Shown: positions 7,529-15,582 of the stretch, piece by piece
Layout of the letters: every line of letters starts with the position of its first letter
Position numbering within the stretch: the first letter of the stretch is position 1
Origin: Ruminococcus sp.
GTDB lineage: Bacteria > Bacillota > Clostridia > Oscillospirales > Ruminococcaceae
NCBI RefSeq assembly: GCF_017464355.1
Contig: NZ_JAFUAG010000003.1
Location: 62,001 to 126,000, forward strand
DNA length: 64,000 nucleotides
Reading direction: 5' to 3'
Notes under the pieces: generated by a model
Told to the model about the DNA's origin: nothing
Database searches by the model: none
Seen by the model: the letters and a program-made list of their open reading frames with translations, nothing else
Position numbers and translations under genes: made by a program

Positions 7529-8230
7529 ATGGAAAACATGAAAAAATATCTGGCTGAGTGCATAGGCACCTGCGTGCTTGTGACCTGCGGCTGCGGCACT
7601 GCCATGCTGGTAGGCTGCGACGCTGTCAACGGCGGCGGTTATATACTTACTGCACTGGCATTCGGTCTGGTGATAGTTGGTATGGCTTACTGCGTAGGCA
7701 ATATCTCGGGCTGCCACATCAACCCCGCAGTTTCGCTGGGTGTGCTGATAAACGGCGGCATGACCAAAGGTGAGTTCATAGGCTATGTGGTATCTCAGTG
7801 TGCAGGTTCACTGCTGGGGTCGGCCATACTGGCTATAATCTTCTCCCTGGGCGGTGTAGAGGACAAGACAGGCGGCTTCGGCGCCAACGGCCTTGGCGGT
7901 GTAAACGGCAGCTTTGCGGCTGGTCTGGTAGTTGAGATAGTGCTGACATTCATCTTCGTGCTGACTATACTCGGTGTCACCGACAGCAAGGCAGGCCACG
8001 GTTCCTTCGGCGGACTCATCATCGGCCTGACACTGGTGCTGGTACACATACTGGGCATCGGCCTGACAGGTACATCTGTAAACCCTGCAAGAAGCCTGTT
8101 CCCTGCTATCTTCGCAGCTGTCTTCGATAACAGCGAGCCTATCAAGTCGCTGTGGGTTTTCATTGTAGGACCCTTTGCAGGTTCAGCGCTGGCAGCCTTC
8201 AGCTATAAGTTCCTGTCTTCCGAAAAGTGA
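7529..8230 (+). CDS. aqpZ: Aquaporin (AqpZ-like water channel)
   Basis: Inner-membrane MIP channel of 233 residues with six membrane spans and two half-helices marked by N65-P-A and N185-P-A-R. The four selectivity-filter residues match water-selective AqpZ: F45, H173, T182 and R188. GlpF-type channels carry a Gly and a larger pore at these places, so water rather than glycerol is the likely substrate. The ATG at 7529 follows AGGAGG by 10 nt; the in-frame upstream GTG is not needed. It is a single-gene transcript between its own promoter and terminator. Confidence 0.93.
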   Translation: MENMKKYLAECIGTCVLVTCGCGTAMLVGCDAVNGGGYILTALAFGLVIVGMAYCVGNISGCHINPAVSLGVLINGGMTKGEFIGYVVSQCAGSLLGSAILAIIFSLGGVEDKTGGFGANGLGGVNGSFAAGLVVEIVLTFIFVLTILGVTDSKAGHGSFGGLIIGLTLVLVHILGIGLTGTSVNPARSLFPAIFAAVFDNSEPIKSLWVFIVGPFAGSALAAFSYKFLSSEK

Positions 8231-8249
8231 TGACGTGATAAGGTAAATT

Positions 8250-8287
8250 AGCCATAGCATCTCCCTGAGGTGCTATGGCTTTTTTGT
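8250..8287 (+). terminator. Rho-independent terminator after aquaporin
   Basis: A 10-bp stem (AGCCATAGCA / TGCTATGGCT), an 11-nt loop and then a T-run. Confidence 0.92.
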
Positions 8288-8315
8288 TGACATAATTTTG
8301 ATAGTATGGTATCAT
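8287..8315 (+). promoter_or_regulatory. Predicted promoter of the 8320 membrane gene
   Basis: TTGACA (8287-8292) and TATCAT (8310-8315) are 17 bp apart. Transcription would begin near 8322, after the first in-frame ATG at 8320, which casts doubt on that ATG as the start. Confidence 0.6.
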
Positions 8316-8319
8316 CATA

Positions 8320-8988
8320 ATGCAGAACAAATTTTCGGAGGTGGCAGATATAAAAGAGAAATTAGAAAAAATACGAAAGCCCGAAAAAAAGCTCCCGCTG
8401 AAAATACAGCTCATCATCACGGCAGTCATCATGCTGCTTGGGGGCGCTCTGGGTGTTATGCAGAAATGGCTGGACAGCACAGACTTCAATGAGCTGCCCA
8501 TGATATTACAAAGGCTGGATATCGTAAACTACTTCGGCAGGCTGGCCGTGTGGATATTGCTGGCAACGGTGATATCGGTGTATTCCACCACCCCCCTCAG
8601 GGCTTCGGTCAATACGTTCTCGTTTTTTGTGAGTATGCTGGCAGGGTACTATATCTACTGCAATTTTGTGGCAGGTTTTTTGCCTGTCAGCTACATGATG
8701 ATGTGGGCGGCCATTGCGGCAGCATCTTTCTTCGGGGCGTATGTGTGCTGGTATGCAAAGGGCGGGGGCATTCCCGCCATACTGATATCGGCGGCGGTGG
8801 CAGGGGCTTTGTTTTCCCAGGCCTTCTGCATAACACAGGGCTTCTATGTGTACCATGTCATGGAGATATTCACCTGGCTCGCAGGTGTTATAGTCCTCAG
8901 GCGGAAGATAAAAGAGTTTGCCGCCCTGATGGGCGCATCGCTGGTGTTTGCGGCGGTGATACAGCTTGTCATGCCCCACTGGGGCTGA
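8320..8988 (+). CDS. Hypothetical polytopic membrane protein
   Basis: Membrane protein of up to 222 residues: a basic, charged N-terminal stretch (about 1-25) and then six hydrophobic segments. The family is unrecognised, though it looks like small permease-type DUFs. The start is uncertain. ATG 8320 has no ribosome site and lies upstream of the predicted transcript start. A strong GGAGGTGG (8337-8344) is followed 8 nt later by an in-frame ATA at 8350; a GTG at 8341 overlaps the SD. I give the longest form. It stands alone, with the next promoter at 9099. Confidence 0.75.
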   Translation: MQNKFSEVADIKEKLEKIRKPEKKLPLKIQLIITAVIMLLGGALGVMQKWLDSTDFNELPMILQRLDIVNYFGRLAVWILLATVISVYSTTPLRASVNTFSFFVSMLAGYYIYCNFVAGFLPVSYMMMWAAIAAASFFGAYVCWYAKGGGIPAILISAAVAGALFSQAFCITQGFYVYHVMEIFTWLAGVIVLRRKIKEFAALMGASLVFAAVIQLVMPHWG

Positions 8989-9060
8989 CAGGGTCTGTCA
9001 GAAGAGCTTTGTTGTCAGCTGTATATGTGCAAATGCACCCGAAAGACAGGGGTACATTTG

Positions 9061-9086
9061 TTTTTTGTACAAAAAAAGTTACATTT
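9061..9086 (+). promoter_or_regulatory. Shared operator-like block, copy B
   Basis: TTTTTTGTACA then AAAAAAGTTACA, followed by TTTCGGTGCAGG. It matches copy A at 7254-7280 with one mismatch through GTTACA and sits the same 15 bp before the -35 box. Confidence 0.6.
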
Positions 9087-9098
9087 CGGTGCAGGGCG

Positions 9099-9127
9099 TT
9101 GACGGTGAAAGGAAAAAGCAGTATAAT
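9099..9127 (+). promoter_or_regulatory. Predicted promoter of lipoprotein 9176
   Basis: TTGACG (9099-9104) and TATAAT (9122-9127) are 17 bp apart, about 50 bp before the start codon. Confidence 0.82.
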
Positions 9128-9175
9128 GTAGCCAAAGAAAGGTCATTCTGCTGACAGTATCAAGGAGGGGATACT

Positions 9176-9796
9176 ATGAAAAAACTTATACCTTTTGTAC
9201 TTGCAGCGGGGCTGATGTTCTCAGCCTGCGGACAGACCGAGACCTCCGCTGAGGAAAAGACCGAGCCTGAGAGCAAGTTATCACAGGCTGAACAGACGGT
9301 AACGGCCGATGTCCCGAAACCGGATATGGACGAAATAAGCAGGATACTCAGCGGGTACCTGAGCCATGAGTATGAGCGCTATCTCGACGACCCCGAGGGC
9401 AGCGATATGGCTGCCATATTTGAACACCCCGATGAACTCTACCTGGCTGAGCCCCAGCTGATATATGAGTTTTCGGGCATGGGGGAAAGCATGACAGCCA
9501 AAGCCGAGGACTATGACTTCTTCCTCATAGACAAGGCCGACAACGAGCTGCTCATGTGGTACACTGATATATCCGAGGGCGGCAACTCGGGCGGCGGCGC
9601 CCAGCCTGCCCAGACAGAGCTTTTTGCCGCAGGCAAGGGCTTCATAACAGGCTATGATGAGAACGGCTCGCCTGTATACATAGCTGACGGCAAGGTGTAC
9701 TCGGCATTGTCGGAGGACTTTGATGTATCCGCAGTTTCCCTGCCCGACCCCGAACCGCTGGCACCTGTCTATAAGCTGGATATAAAGACCGAATAA
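9176..9796 (+). CDS. Lipoprotein, paralogue of the one at 6492
   Basis: Exported lipoprotein of 206 residues with K-K, a short hydrophobic core and the lipobox F-S-A-C19, then a Glu/Thr-rich linker. The C-terminal half aligns with the 6492 protein (E-L-Y-x-x-E-P-Q-L-x-Y, A-G-K-G-F-I, S-P-V-Y-I-A-D-G-K-V-Y, L-A-P-V-Y-K-L). No enzymatic motif is visible. AAGGAGGGG precedes the ATG. Because promoter and upstream block are conserved as well, the pair arose by duplication of a whole transcription unit. A terminator follows immediately. Confidence 0.88.
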   Translation: MKKLIPFVLAAGLMFSACGQTETSAEEKTEPESKLSQAEQTVTADVPKPDMDEISRILSGYLSHEYERYLDDPEGSDMAAIFEHPDELYLAEPQLIYEFSGMGESMTAKAEDYDFFLIDKADNELLMWYTDISEGGNSGGGAQPAQTELFAAGKGFITGYDENGSPVYIADGKVYSALSEDFDVSAVSLPDPEPLAPVYKLDIKTE

Positions 9797-9800
9797 CACA

Positions 9801-9840
9801 CAGCCTGCCGAAGGCCCCCCCGAGGCAGGCTGATTTTTTT
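9801..9840 (+). terminator. Rho-independent terminator after lipoprotein 9176
   Basis: CAGCCTGCC / GGCAGGCTG stem with a C-rich loop, followed by ATTTTTTT. Confidence 0.92.
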
Positions 9841-9915
9841 GCAGCGGAATACTTTGTGTACAAAATATACAAATTTCGTATAAAATATTCTATCTCTGAT
9901 AAAGGGCAGTTAGTC

Positions 9916-9945
9916 TTGACAAACATATGTATTTTATGAGATAAT
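9916..9945 (+). promoter_or_regulatory. Predicted promoter of the rubrerythrin gene
   Basis: TTGACA (9916-9921) and GATAAT (9940-9945) with an 18-bp spacer. Just upstream lies an AT-rich run containing the palindrome TTTGTGTACAAA (about 9853-9864), a possible operator. Confidence 0.75.
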
Positions 9946-10002
9946 TTACAAAAGTCATCGTGACAGATGATGTGTAAAAATGTTAAAAAGGAGGAACTAC
10001 TG

Positions 10003-10551
10003 ATGAAGAAGTTTGTATGTACCATTTGCGGTTATATTTATGAGGGCGAGGCTGCTCCCGAGAAGTGTCCCCAGTGCGGCGCACCCGCAGCTAAGTTCGA
10101 TGAGATGAAGGAAGAGGCTGCCCTGACCTGGGCTGATGAGCATAGAGTAGGTATCGCACAGGGTCTTGACCCTGAGGTAGTAAAGGACCTTAAGGATAAC
10201 TTCAACGGTGAGTGCAGCGAGGTAGGTATGTACCTGGCTATGGCAAGAGTTGCTTACAGAGAGGGTTATCCCGAGGTAGGCCTGTACTATGAGAAGGCTG
10301 CCTGGGAGGAGGCTGAGCACGCAGCAAAGTTCGCTGAGCTGCTGGGCGAGGTAGTAACACCCTCCACCAAGAAGAACCTTGAGATGAGATACATGGCTGA
10401 AAACGGCGCCTGCGAGGGCAAGATGAAGCTGGCAAGAAGAGCCAAGGAGCTGGGCTACGACGCTATCCATGACACTGTTCATGAAATGGCTAAGGACGAA
10501 GCAAGACACGGCTGCGGCTTCAAGGGCCTGTATGACAGATATTTCAAGTAA
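10003..10551 (+). CDS. Reverse rubrerythrin
   Basis: Cytosolic peroxide/oxygen-detoxifying protein of 182 residues in which the rubredoxin domain comes first. C6-x-x-C9 and C22-x-x-C25 hold the Fe(SCys)4 site. The four-helix diiron domain (about 40-182) shows E-x-x-E-x-G-M-Y, E-E-A-E-H-A and a late D-E-A-R-H-G. Domain order matches the revRbr proteins of clostridia, which reduce H2O2 and O2 using NADH-linked rubredoxin reductases. Start ATG 10003 follows AAGGAGG (9988-9994). Single-gene unit. Oxidative-stress control, for example by PerR, is plausible but not shown. Confidence 0.94.
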   Translation: MKKFVCTICGYIYEGEAAPEKCPQCGAPAAKFDEMKEEAALTWADEHRVGIAQGLDPEVVKDLKDNFNGECSEVGMYLAMARVAYREGYPEVGLYYEKAAWEEAEHAAKFAELLGEVVTPSTKKNLEMRYMAENGACEGKMKLARRAKELGYDAIHDTVHEMAKDEARHGCGFKGLYDRYFK

Positions 10552-10564
10552 TGCGATGATATGA

Positions 10565-10602
10565 AAATATCCCCGAAAGTTTGTGCTTTCGGGGATATTT
10601 TG
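10565..10602 (+). terminator. Terminator after rubrerythrin
   Basis: A 15-bp stem (AAATATCCCCGAAAG paired with its complement) with loop TTTGTG. The T-rich 3' arm ends in ATATTTTG. Confidence 0.8.
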
Positions 10603-10616
10603 TGCGGCTTTGAATG

Positions 10617-10645
10617 TTGACATTTTATTGCCGTAGTGCTATAAT
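10617..10645 (+). promoter_or_regulatory. Predicted promoter of the threonine deaminase gene
   Basis: TTGACA (10617-10622), 17 bp, TATAAT (10640-10645): consensus at both boxes. Confidence 0.88.
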
Positions 10646-10707
10646 TTAAGGTGATGTTTTATATCTCGATATAAATACCAAAATTTACCGAAAAGAGGTC
10701 AATCACA

Positions 10708-11910
10708 ATGCTTACACTGGATAAAGTGTTCGATGCGTCAAATGTTCTGAAAGAGGTCATCAGGCCTACTGCCTGCATAGCTGCCCCTCAGGTGAACCCC
10801 GACTGCAACGTTTTCCTGAAAACGGAGAACCTGCAGATAACAGGTTCCTTCAAGGTGAGAGGTGCCTATTACAGGATCTCCCAGCTTTCCGATGAGGAGA
10901 AGGCTCACGGTGTTATCGCCTGTTCGGCAGGCAACCATGCCCAGGGCGTGGCGCTGGCTGCCGCAAGGAACGGTATCAGATCTATAATCTGCCTGCCTGA
11001 CGGTGCGCCTATCTCAAAGGTCGAGGCCACCAGAAGCTACGGCGCTGAGATCTGCCTTGTTCCCGGGGTATACGATGATGCCTATGCCGAGGCTATCCGC
11101 CAGCGCGATGAGTGCGGCTATACCTTCATACACCCCTTTGATGATGAGAACGTCATCGCAGGCCAGGGCACTATCGGCCTGGAGATACTCAATCAGGTGG
11201 CAAACGCTAATGTCATAGTTGTTCCCGTGGGCGGCGGCGGACTTATCTCAGGTGTGGCTTTCGCAGTAAAGCAGCTCAACCCCCGTGTAAAGGTATACGG
11301 TGTCCAGGCTGAGGGTGCGCCCTCCATGGTCAGGTCTATCGCCGAAGACAAGATACTCTGCCTTGACAGCGTACACACCATCGCAGACGGCATACAGGTA
11401 AAGGAACCCGGCGAGAACACCTTTGAATACTGCAAGCAGTATGTGGATGGGATCGTCACCGTCACCGATGACGAGGTAAGCTCGGCCATACTGCACCTTA
11501 TCGAGAAGCAGAAGCTCATAGCCGAGGGCGCAGGCGCTGTTTCCGTGGCAGCGGTAATGTTCAACAAGATACCCGACATCAAGGGCAAGAACGTAGTCTG
11601 CCTGGTATCGGGCGGCAACATCGACGTTACCATTCTTTCCCGTGTCATCAAGAGAGGTCTGCTGAAATCAGGCAGGTCTGATACCCTCACTATCCAGCTG
11701 GACGACAAGCCCGGTCAGCTGAAGGACGTTTCCGCTATCATCGCAGACCTGGGCGCCAACGTGGTATCTATCCACCACGAGAGAGCCAGCGAGGACAGCG
11801 ATATCACCGAATGTCTGCTGAGGCTGGTGCTGGAGACCAGAGATTACAGCCATATCCGTGATATACGCGCGGCGCTGACAGCAAAGGGCTTCAAGATAGT
11901 CAATAAGTAA
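10708..11910 (+). CDS. ilvA: Threonine ammonia-lyase (threonine deaminase)
   Basis: PLP enzyme that converts threonine to 2-oxobutyrate and ammonia, feeding isoleucine synthesis. In 400 residues the catalytic domain has the PLP lysine K49 in G-S-F-K-V-R-G, the S-A-G-N-H-A-Q-G loop and the phosphate-binding G-G-G-G. About residues 326-400 form one ACT regulatory domain. One ACT domain and 400 residues fit the short clostridial IlvA/TdcB class (TIGR01127) rather than the two-ACT E. coli IlvA. The RidA gene 62 bp downstream handles the enamine this enzyme releases. Confidence 0.95.
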   Translation: MLTLDKVFDASNVLKEVIRPTACIAAPQVNPDCNVFLKTENLQITGSFKVRGAYYRISQLSDEEKAHGVIACSAGNHAQGVALAAARNGIRSIICLPDGAPISKVEATRSYGAEICLVPGVYDDAYAEAIRQRDECGYTFIHPFDDENVIAGQGTIGLEILNQVANANVIVVPVGGGGLISGVAFAVKQLNPRVKVYGVQAEGAPSMVRSIAEDKILCLDSVHTIADGIQVKEPGENTFEYCKQYVDGIVTVTDDEVSSAILHLIEKQKLIAEGAGAVSVAAVMFNKIPDIKGKNVVCLVSGGNIDVTILSRVIKRGLLKSGRSDTLTIQLDDKPGQLKDVSAIIADLGANVVSIHHERASEDSDITECLLRLVLETRDYSHIRDIRAALTAKGFKIVNK

Positions 11911-11972
11911 AAGATCAAAGTCAATGATCGGGCATAATGCCCTGATATATAAGTTAGAAGGAGTAGATAAAA

Positions 11973-12347
11973 ATGGCAGAAACAATTTACACAAAGAACG
12001 CACCCGATGCAATAGGTCCCTATTCTCAGGCTAAGAAGGTAGGCGGCCTGATATTCACTTCGGGCCAGATAGCTATCGACCCTGCAACAGGCAATGTTGA
12101 GGCAGTAACTATCGAGGAGCAGACCCATCAGGTATGCAAGAACCTGAAAGCAGTTCTGGAAGAAGCAGGCAGCAGCCTTGACAAGGCGGTGAAGACCGTA
12201 TGCTTCCTTAAGAACATGAGTGACTTCGGCGCATTCAACGGTGTTTACGGCGAATACTTCTCCTCCAAGCCCGCAAGAAGCTGTGTGGCTGTAAAGGAGC
12301 TTCCCAAGGACGTGCTTGTTGAAGTTGAGGTAATAGCTGAGGCGTAA
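11973..12347 (+). CDS. ridA: RidA family enamine/imine deaminase
   Basis: Hydrolyses reactive 2-aminoacrylate and 2-aminocrotonate formed by PLP enzymes such as the threonine deaminase encoded just before. The 124-residue protein is trimeric in the family. The active-site arginine is R102, in A-R-S-C-V, with a late glutamate in V-E-V-E-V and the family signature around C104. AGAAGGAG precedes the ATG. The 62-bp gap to ilvA holds a small palindrome (GGGCAT/ATGCCC, 11926-11945) but no promoter I can support, so the two genes are probably one operon. Confidence 0.95.
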   Translation: MAETIYTKNAPDAIGPYSQAKKVGGLIFTSGQIAIDPATGNVEAVTIEEQTHQVCKNLKAVLEEAGSSLDKAVKTVCFLKNMSDFGAFNGVYGEYFSSKPARSCVAVKELPKDVLVEVEVIAEA

Positions 12348-12355
12348 CAGCCCAA

Positions 12356-12401
12356 GCCCCGAGGGTGTGTACTGCTCTTTCACGGGCAGTACAAAGGGGG
12401 C
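12356..12401 (+). other. Long hairpin after ridA, no T-run
   Basis: TGTACTGC / GCAGTACA (12368-12375 with 12386-12393) nested in GCCCC / GGGGGC. Possibly a 3' end stabiliser; it is not a clear intrinsic terminator because no U-tract follows. Confidence 0.45.
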
Positions 12402-12420
12402 GGAAACATAAAAAGAGTAT

Positions 12421-12515
12421 CCCGATTTGGTTGTGTATTGTTCCCCCGCCGAAGGCGTGGGAACAATACAATAGAACAGCCGTTTTGTATCATCAGTTAT
12501 ACACATCAAAATTTG
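12421..12515 (+). repeat. Dispersed hairpin repeat, copy 2 (longest)
   Basis: Starts CCCGATTTGGTTGTGTATTG and ends with ATACACATCAAAATTTG, whose complement resembles the start, giving imperfect terminal inverted repeats. Inside is a second hairpin, TATTGTTCCC..GGGAACAATA. It ends 28 bp before the dockerin lipoprotein start. Confidence 0.7.
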
Positions 12516-12542
12516 AAAAAGAATATAGGGAGTGGATATCAA

Positions 12543-14141
12543 ATGAAAAAAGTTTTATCGTTCACACTGGCGCTGCTGCTTGTTGCAGGCTGCAGCGGGA
12601 CTGTCCTGCCCGTGACCGACAAGGCAGGTGTCGCTTATGCGGAGGGCGCCGATGAATACGAGCTGCCTATAATGCCCGTGGGAGATGATTCTTCTGAGGA
12701 CTCTGCACCTGCTGACGATACATCTTCGGAGGGCAGCAGCGACAGCGCCCCCGATGACAGTGCCGACAGTCAGAGCGAGATCACTGATGATGACGAATAC
12801 GATGACAGCATTGACAGCAAGGCCGATGAGCCTGATGACAGTGTCTCCGATAGCGATGCCCCCGATACCCCTTGGGAAGACGAGCATGAGTGGAGCGAGA
12901 GCGATGAGGAGGCTCAGGCAAGGGCGCTGGACTATTCCTTTGAAACGGTTTTTGTCTTCAAGGACAAAACCGAAAAGAAGGCGGATATCGGCTTTGAGTA
13001 TACCAATGAAAAGGCCTATACTTCATACAGGGACACATACTTCAAGAGGTTCAGCCATGAAGAATTTGATGAGCTGCTTTCGGGCATGGGCAAAAAGTAT
13101 GATGACATCGACCATGTGGAATACAGGTTAACTTTCACCAACGGCGAGGATACGAACTTCGGTGAGGGATATTTCATTGAAGCATATATCGGCGGCAGGG
13201 CAACTTCATATGATGATTCTAATAATCCCTGGACAGGCGGCAGCGGCAAGGAGATCTATGAGATAGGCAAGCCTGTGACGGTACATACCTTTAGCCACAT
13301 GGCTGAGGAATATGACGGTGTGGAGTTCAGCTTCAACATAAATTACGCAACTGCAAAGGTATATAAGCCCACCGAGGAACACAAGAAGGCTCTGAAAGTG
13401 AACATTGACCCTAAGCTGGCTATCCTGCTTGAAGACGGCACCGAGATAATGACGGATACCGCCTACGAAATGGAATCAGACGGCTATGAGCGCATCTTTT
13501 TCGCGGCTGATATCTCAGCGGAAGATGTTAAAAAGTACATCACCGACGCAGGCCACAAGGTCGAGGAATTCAAGTGCTTTATAGGCTATGCGGGTACAGA
13601 CTTCCCCGAGGAGCTTGGTGTCAGGGAAGACGATGTCATCACAGGCATCTCATATTATTTCAGCGCAGGCGATTGTCTGAAAATGAACGTAACACGTTCG
13701 TACGGCTTTGGTACGTCAAGCAGGATGCTGCCTTCGACCATAGCTGCTGTAAATGACAAGCTTGAGATCGGACGGGGCGGCTCTTTGAAAGGAACGGTCG
13801 TACTGCGCGGCGAAAACGGCGAGTATGACTGGGACAATGAGATCGATGAAACTATGGATCACGTCGATTATTTCTATACAAGATTTACTTTTGAATTGCA
13901 TGAGGCTGAGCTTAAGGGCAGCGAAACAAATACTCCCCTGGCAGGCGACCTTTCAGGGGACGGCGAGCGCAATGTCACCGACCTGATGAAGCTGGCGGCC
14001 TACGTAAAGGGCATAAAGGGGCTTGATGATGACCAGCTTGAACTGGCAGATATCAACCGCGACGGCGATGTGAACGTTACCGATGTTATGATGCTGGCCG
14101 CTGATGTCAAGGGCATAAGGCCTATTCCCGAAAATAAGTGA
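12543..14141 (+). CDS. Dockerin-bearing lipoprotein
   Basis: Exported protein of 532 residues. K-K and a hydrophobic core lead to the lipobox L-V-A-G-C17, followed by an Asp/Ser-rich linker (about 40-115) and a ~340-residue region without recognised motifs. A C-terminal type-I dockerin (about 468-528) has two Ca-binding loops, D-L-S-G-D-G-E-R-N-V-T-D and D-I-N-R-D-G-D-V-N-V-T-D. Dockerins bind cohesins of cellulosome-like complexes; here the other end would sit in the membrane. An A-Y-A/E-G site near residue 37 leaves signal peptidase I cleavage possible. ATG 12543 follows AGGGAG; the longer upstream frame runs through the repeat. Confidence 0.88.
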   Translation: MKKVLSFTLALLLVAGCSGTVLPVTDKAGVAYAEGADEYELPIMPVGDDSSEDSAPADDTSSEGSSDSAPDDSADSQSEITDDDEYDDSIDSKADEPDDSVSDSDAPDTPWEDEHEWSESDEEAQARALDYSFETVFVFKDKTEKKADIGFEYTNEKAYTSYRDTYFKRFSHEEFDELLSGMGKKYDDIDHVEYRLTFTNGEDTNFGEGYFIEAYIGGRATSYDDSNNPWTGGSGKEIYEIGKPVTVHTFSHMAEEYDGVEFSFNINYATAKVYKPTEEHKKALKVNIDPKLAILLEDGTEIMTDTAYEMESDGYERIFFAADISAEDVKKYITDAGHKVEEFKCFIGYAGTDFPEELGVREDDVITGISYYFSAGDCLKMNVTRSYGFGTSSRMLPSTIAAVNDKLEIGRGGSLKGTVVLRGENGEYDWDNEIDETMDHVDYFYTRFTFELHEAELKGSETNTPLAGDLSGDGERNVTDLMKLAAYVKGIKGLDDDQLELADINRDGDVNVTDVMMLAADVKGIRPIPENK

Positions 14142-14217
14142 GCTTAATTAACAAATTATCCGCAGAACGTTGATACATTAGCGTGAAAGTTCTGCTATAA
14201 TGAAAAATGCTGAGAAT

Positions 14218-14247
14218 CTCCCCCGTCACTGACGGGGGAGTGCTTTT
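14218..14247 (+). terminator. Terminator-like hairpin before the antiporter gene
   Basis: A GC-rich stem CTCCCCCGTC/GACGGGGGAG followed by TGCTTTT. A TATAAT at 14196-14201 lies just upstream, though without a well-spaced -35, so the hairpin could also be an attenuator in the antiporter leader. Confidence 0.65.
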
Positions 14248-14262
14248 GCGTAAAAATAAGAT

Positions 14263-14325
14263 CCCGATCCGGTCGTGTATTGCTCCTTCGCCGAAGGCGG
14301 GGGAGCAATACAAATCTGATTTGGG
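14263..14325 (+). repeat. Dispersed hairpin repeat, copy 3
   Basis: A near-perfect fold-back: CCCGATCCGGTCGTGTATTG at the left pairs with CAATACAAATCTGATTTGGG at the right, with GCTCC/GGAGC between. It lacks the TGTATCATCAG block of copies 1, 2 and 4. Confidence 0.7.
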
Positions 14326-14384
14326 AAATAATAAAAAATGTCCTGCCATATGACGGCACGGGACAGCGATAAGGGGAAGTTGAA

Positions 14385-15578
14385 ATGAAAGCATATGAGA
14401 TACTCATGGATATAGCGCTGATAATCATTAGCGCAAAGTTCATGGGTCTGGTGGCGCGCAAGGTAAAGGCGCCCATGGTCGTTGGCGAGATAGTCGCAGG
14501 CATCATCGTAGGACCCTGCCTGCTGGGGCTGGTAGAGCCCTCGGAAGACCTCAGCGTGTTCGCTGAGATAGGTGTTATACTCATCATGTTCTCCGCAGGC
14601 CTTGAAACTAACCTGCAGGAGCTGAAAAAATCAGGCCTTATGGCGCTGGTCATAGCCTGCGTGGGCGTGTTCGTGCCCCTGGCGGCAGGCACGGGACTGT
14701 ACATGGCATTCTACGGCTTTGGCAGCGTAGGCAGCGAGAAATTCTTCAAGGCGCTGTTCATCGGCTGTATCATGACGGCTACCTCTGTAGGCATAACCGT
14801 TGAAGCCCTGAAAGAAATGGGCTATCTGAAAGGCCGAGTGGGACAGACTATCCTCTCCGCCGCAATAATAGATGATATCATCGGCATCGTGGTGCTGACC
14901 TTCGTCCTCAGCATGAAAGACCCCTCGGCGGATATCGGTGTGGTATCCCTGAAAGTCGTGGGCTTCCTGGCGGCCTCGTTCATACTCGGTTTTCTTATCT
15001 ACAAGATATTCAAGGTGGTTGACGAAAAGTATCCCCATACAAGACGTATCCCCATTATCGCCCTCAGCCTCTGCTTCGTGCTGGCTTATGTGGCTGAGGA
15101 ATATTTCGGCATAGCGGATATCACAGGCGCCTATATAGCAGGCATTATCCTCTGCAATGTCCGTGACGCTGATTATATCGACCGCAAGGTCAATGTAAAC
15201 GGATATATGTTCTTCGCACCTATCTTCTTCGTGGGCATAGGCCTTAAGACGAGCTTCAAGGGGCTGAACGGCGAAGCCGTGCTGTTCTGCCTGGCTTTCG
15301 TGGCAGTGGCTATGCTCTCGAAACTCATAGGCTGCGGGCTGGTGTCAAAGTGCTTCAAGTTCAAAAACATCGACTGCATAAAAATAGGCGCAGGCATGAT
15401 GACCCGCGGCGAAGTCGCCCTTATCATCACCAACAAAGGCCTCAGCCTGGGTGTCATCGAACCCAGCATATCGACCGCTGTTATCCTGCTCATCATAGTA
15501 AGCAGCGTGGTCACTCCCATTCTGCTCAAATACCTCTACTCCCGTTCCCCCGACCCCGCCGAGGAAACAGCAGCCTAA
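14385..15578 (+). CDS. CPA2 cation:proton antiporter (KefB/NapA type)
   Basis: Membrane antiporter of 397 residues with about twelve hydrophobic segments. It begins with the family pattern in which V-V-G-E-I-x-A-G-I-I-x-G-P follows the first span. A-A-I-I-D-D-I-I-G-I near residues 160-170 carries the paired aspartates of electrogenic exchangers. There is no C-terminal NAD-binding TrkA-N domain, unlike KefB and KefC, so it is the short form. Na+/H+ or K+/H+ exchange is likely; the ion cannot be told. AAGGGGAAG precedes the ATG. It is followed by the large palindromic element. Confidence 0.9.
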   Translation: MKAYEILMDIALIIISAKFMGLVARKVKAPMVVGEIVAGIIVGPCLLGLVEPSEDLSVFAEIGVILIMFSAGLETNLQELKKSGLMALVIACVGVFVPLAAGTGLYMAFYGFGSVGSEKFFKALFIGCIMTATSVGITVEALKEMGYLKGRVGQTILSAAIIDDIIGIVVLTFVLSMKDPSADIGVVSLKVVGFLAASFILGFLIYKIFKVVDEKYPHTRRIPIIALSLCFVLAYVAEEYFGIADITGAYIAGIILCNVRDADYIDRKVNVNGYMFFAPIFFVGIGLKTSFKGLNGEAVLFCLAFVAVAMLSKLIGCGLVSKCFKFKNIDCIKIGAGMMTRGEVALIITNKGLSLGVIEPSISTAVILLIIVSSVVTPILLKYLYSRSPDPAEETAA

Positions 15579-15582
15579 TCCC

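Noticed and set aside
9845-9885. Possible third copy of the lipoprotein operator block before rubrerythrin
   Set aside because: TTTGTGTACAAA resembles the core, but the GTTACA half and the 15-bp spacing to -35 are missing.
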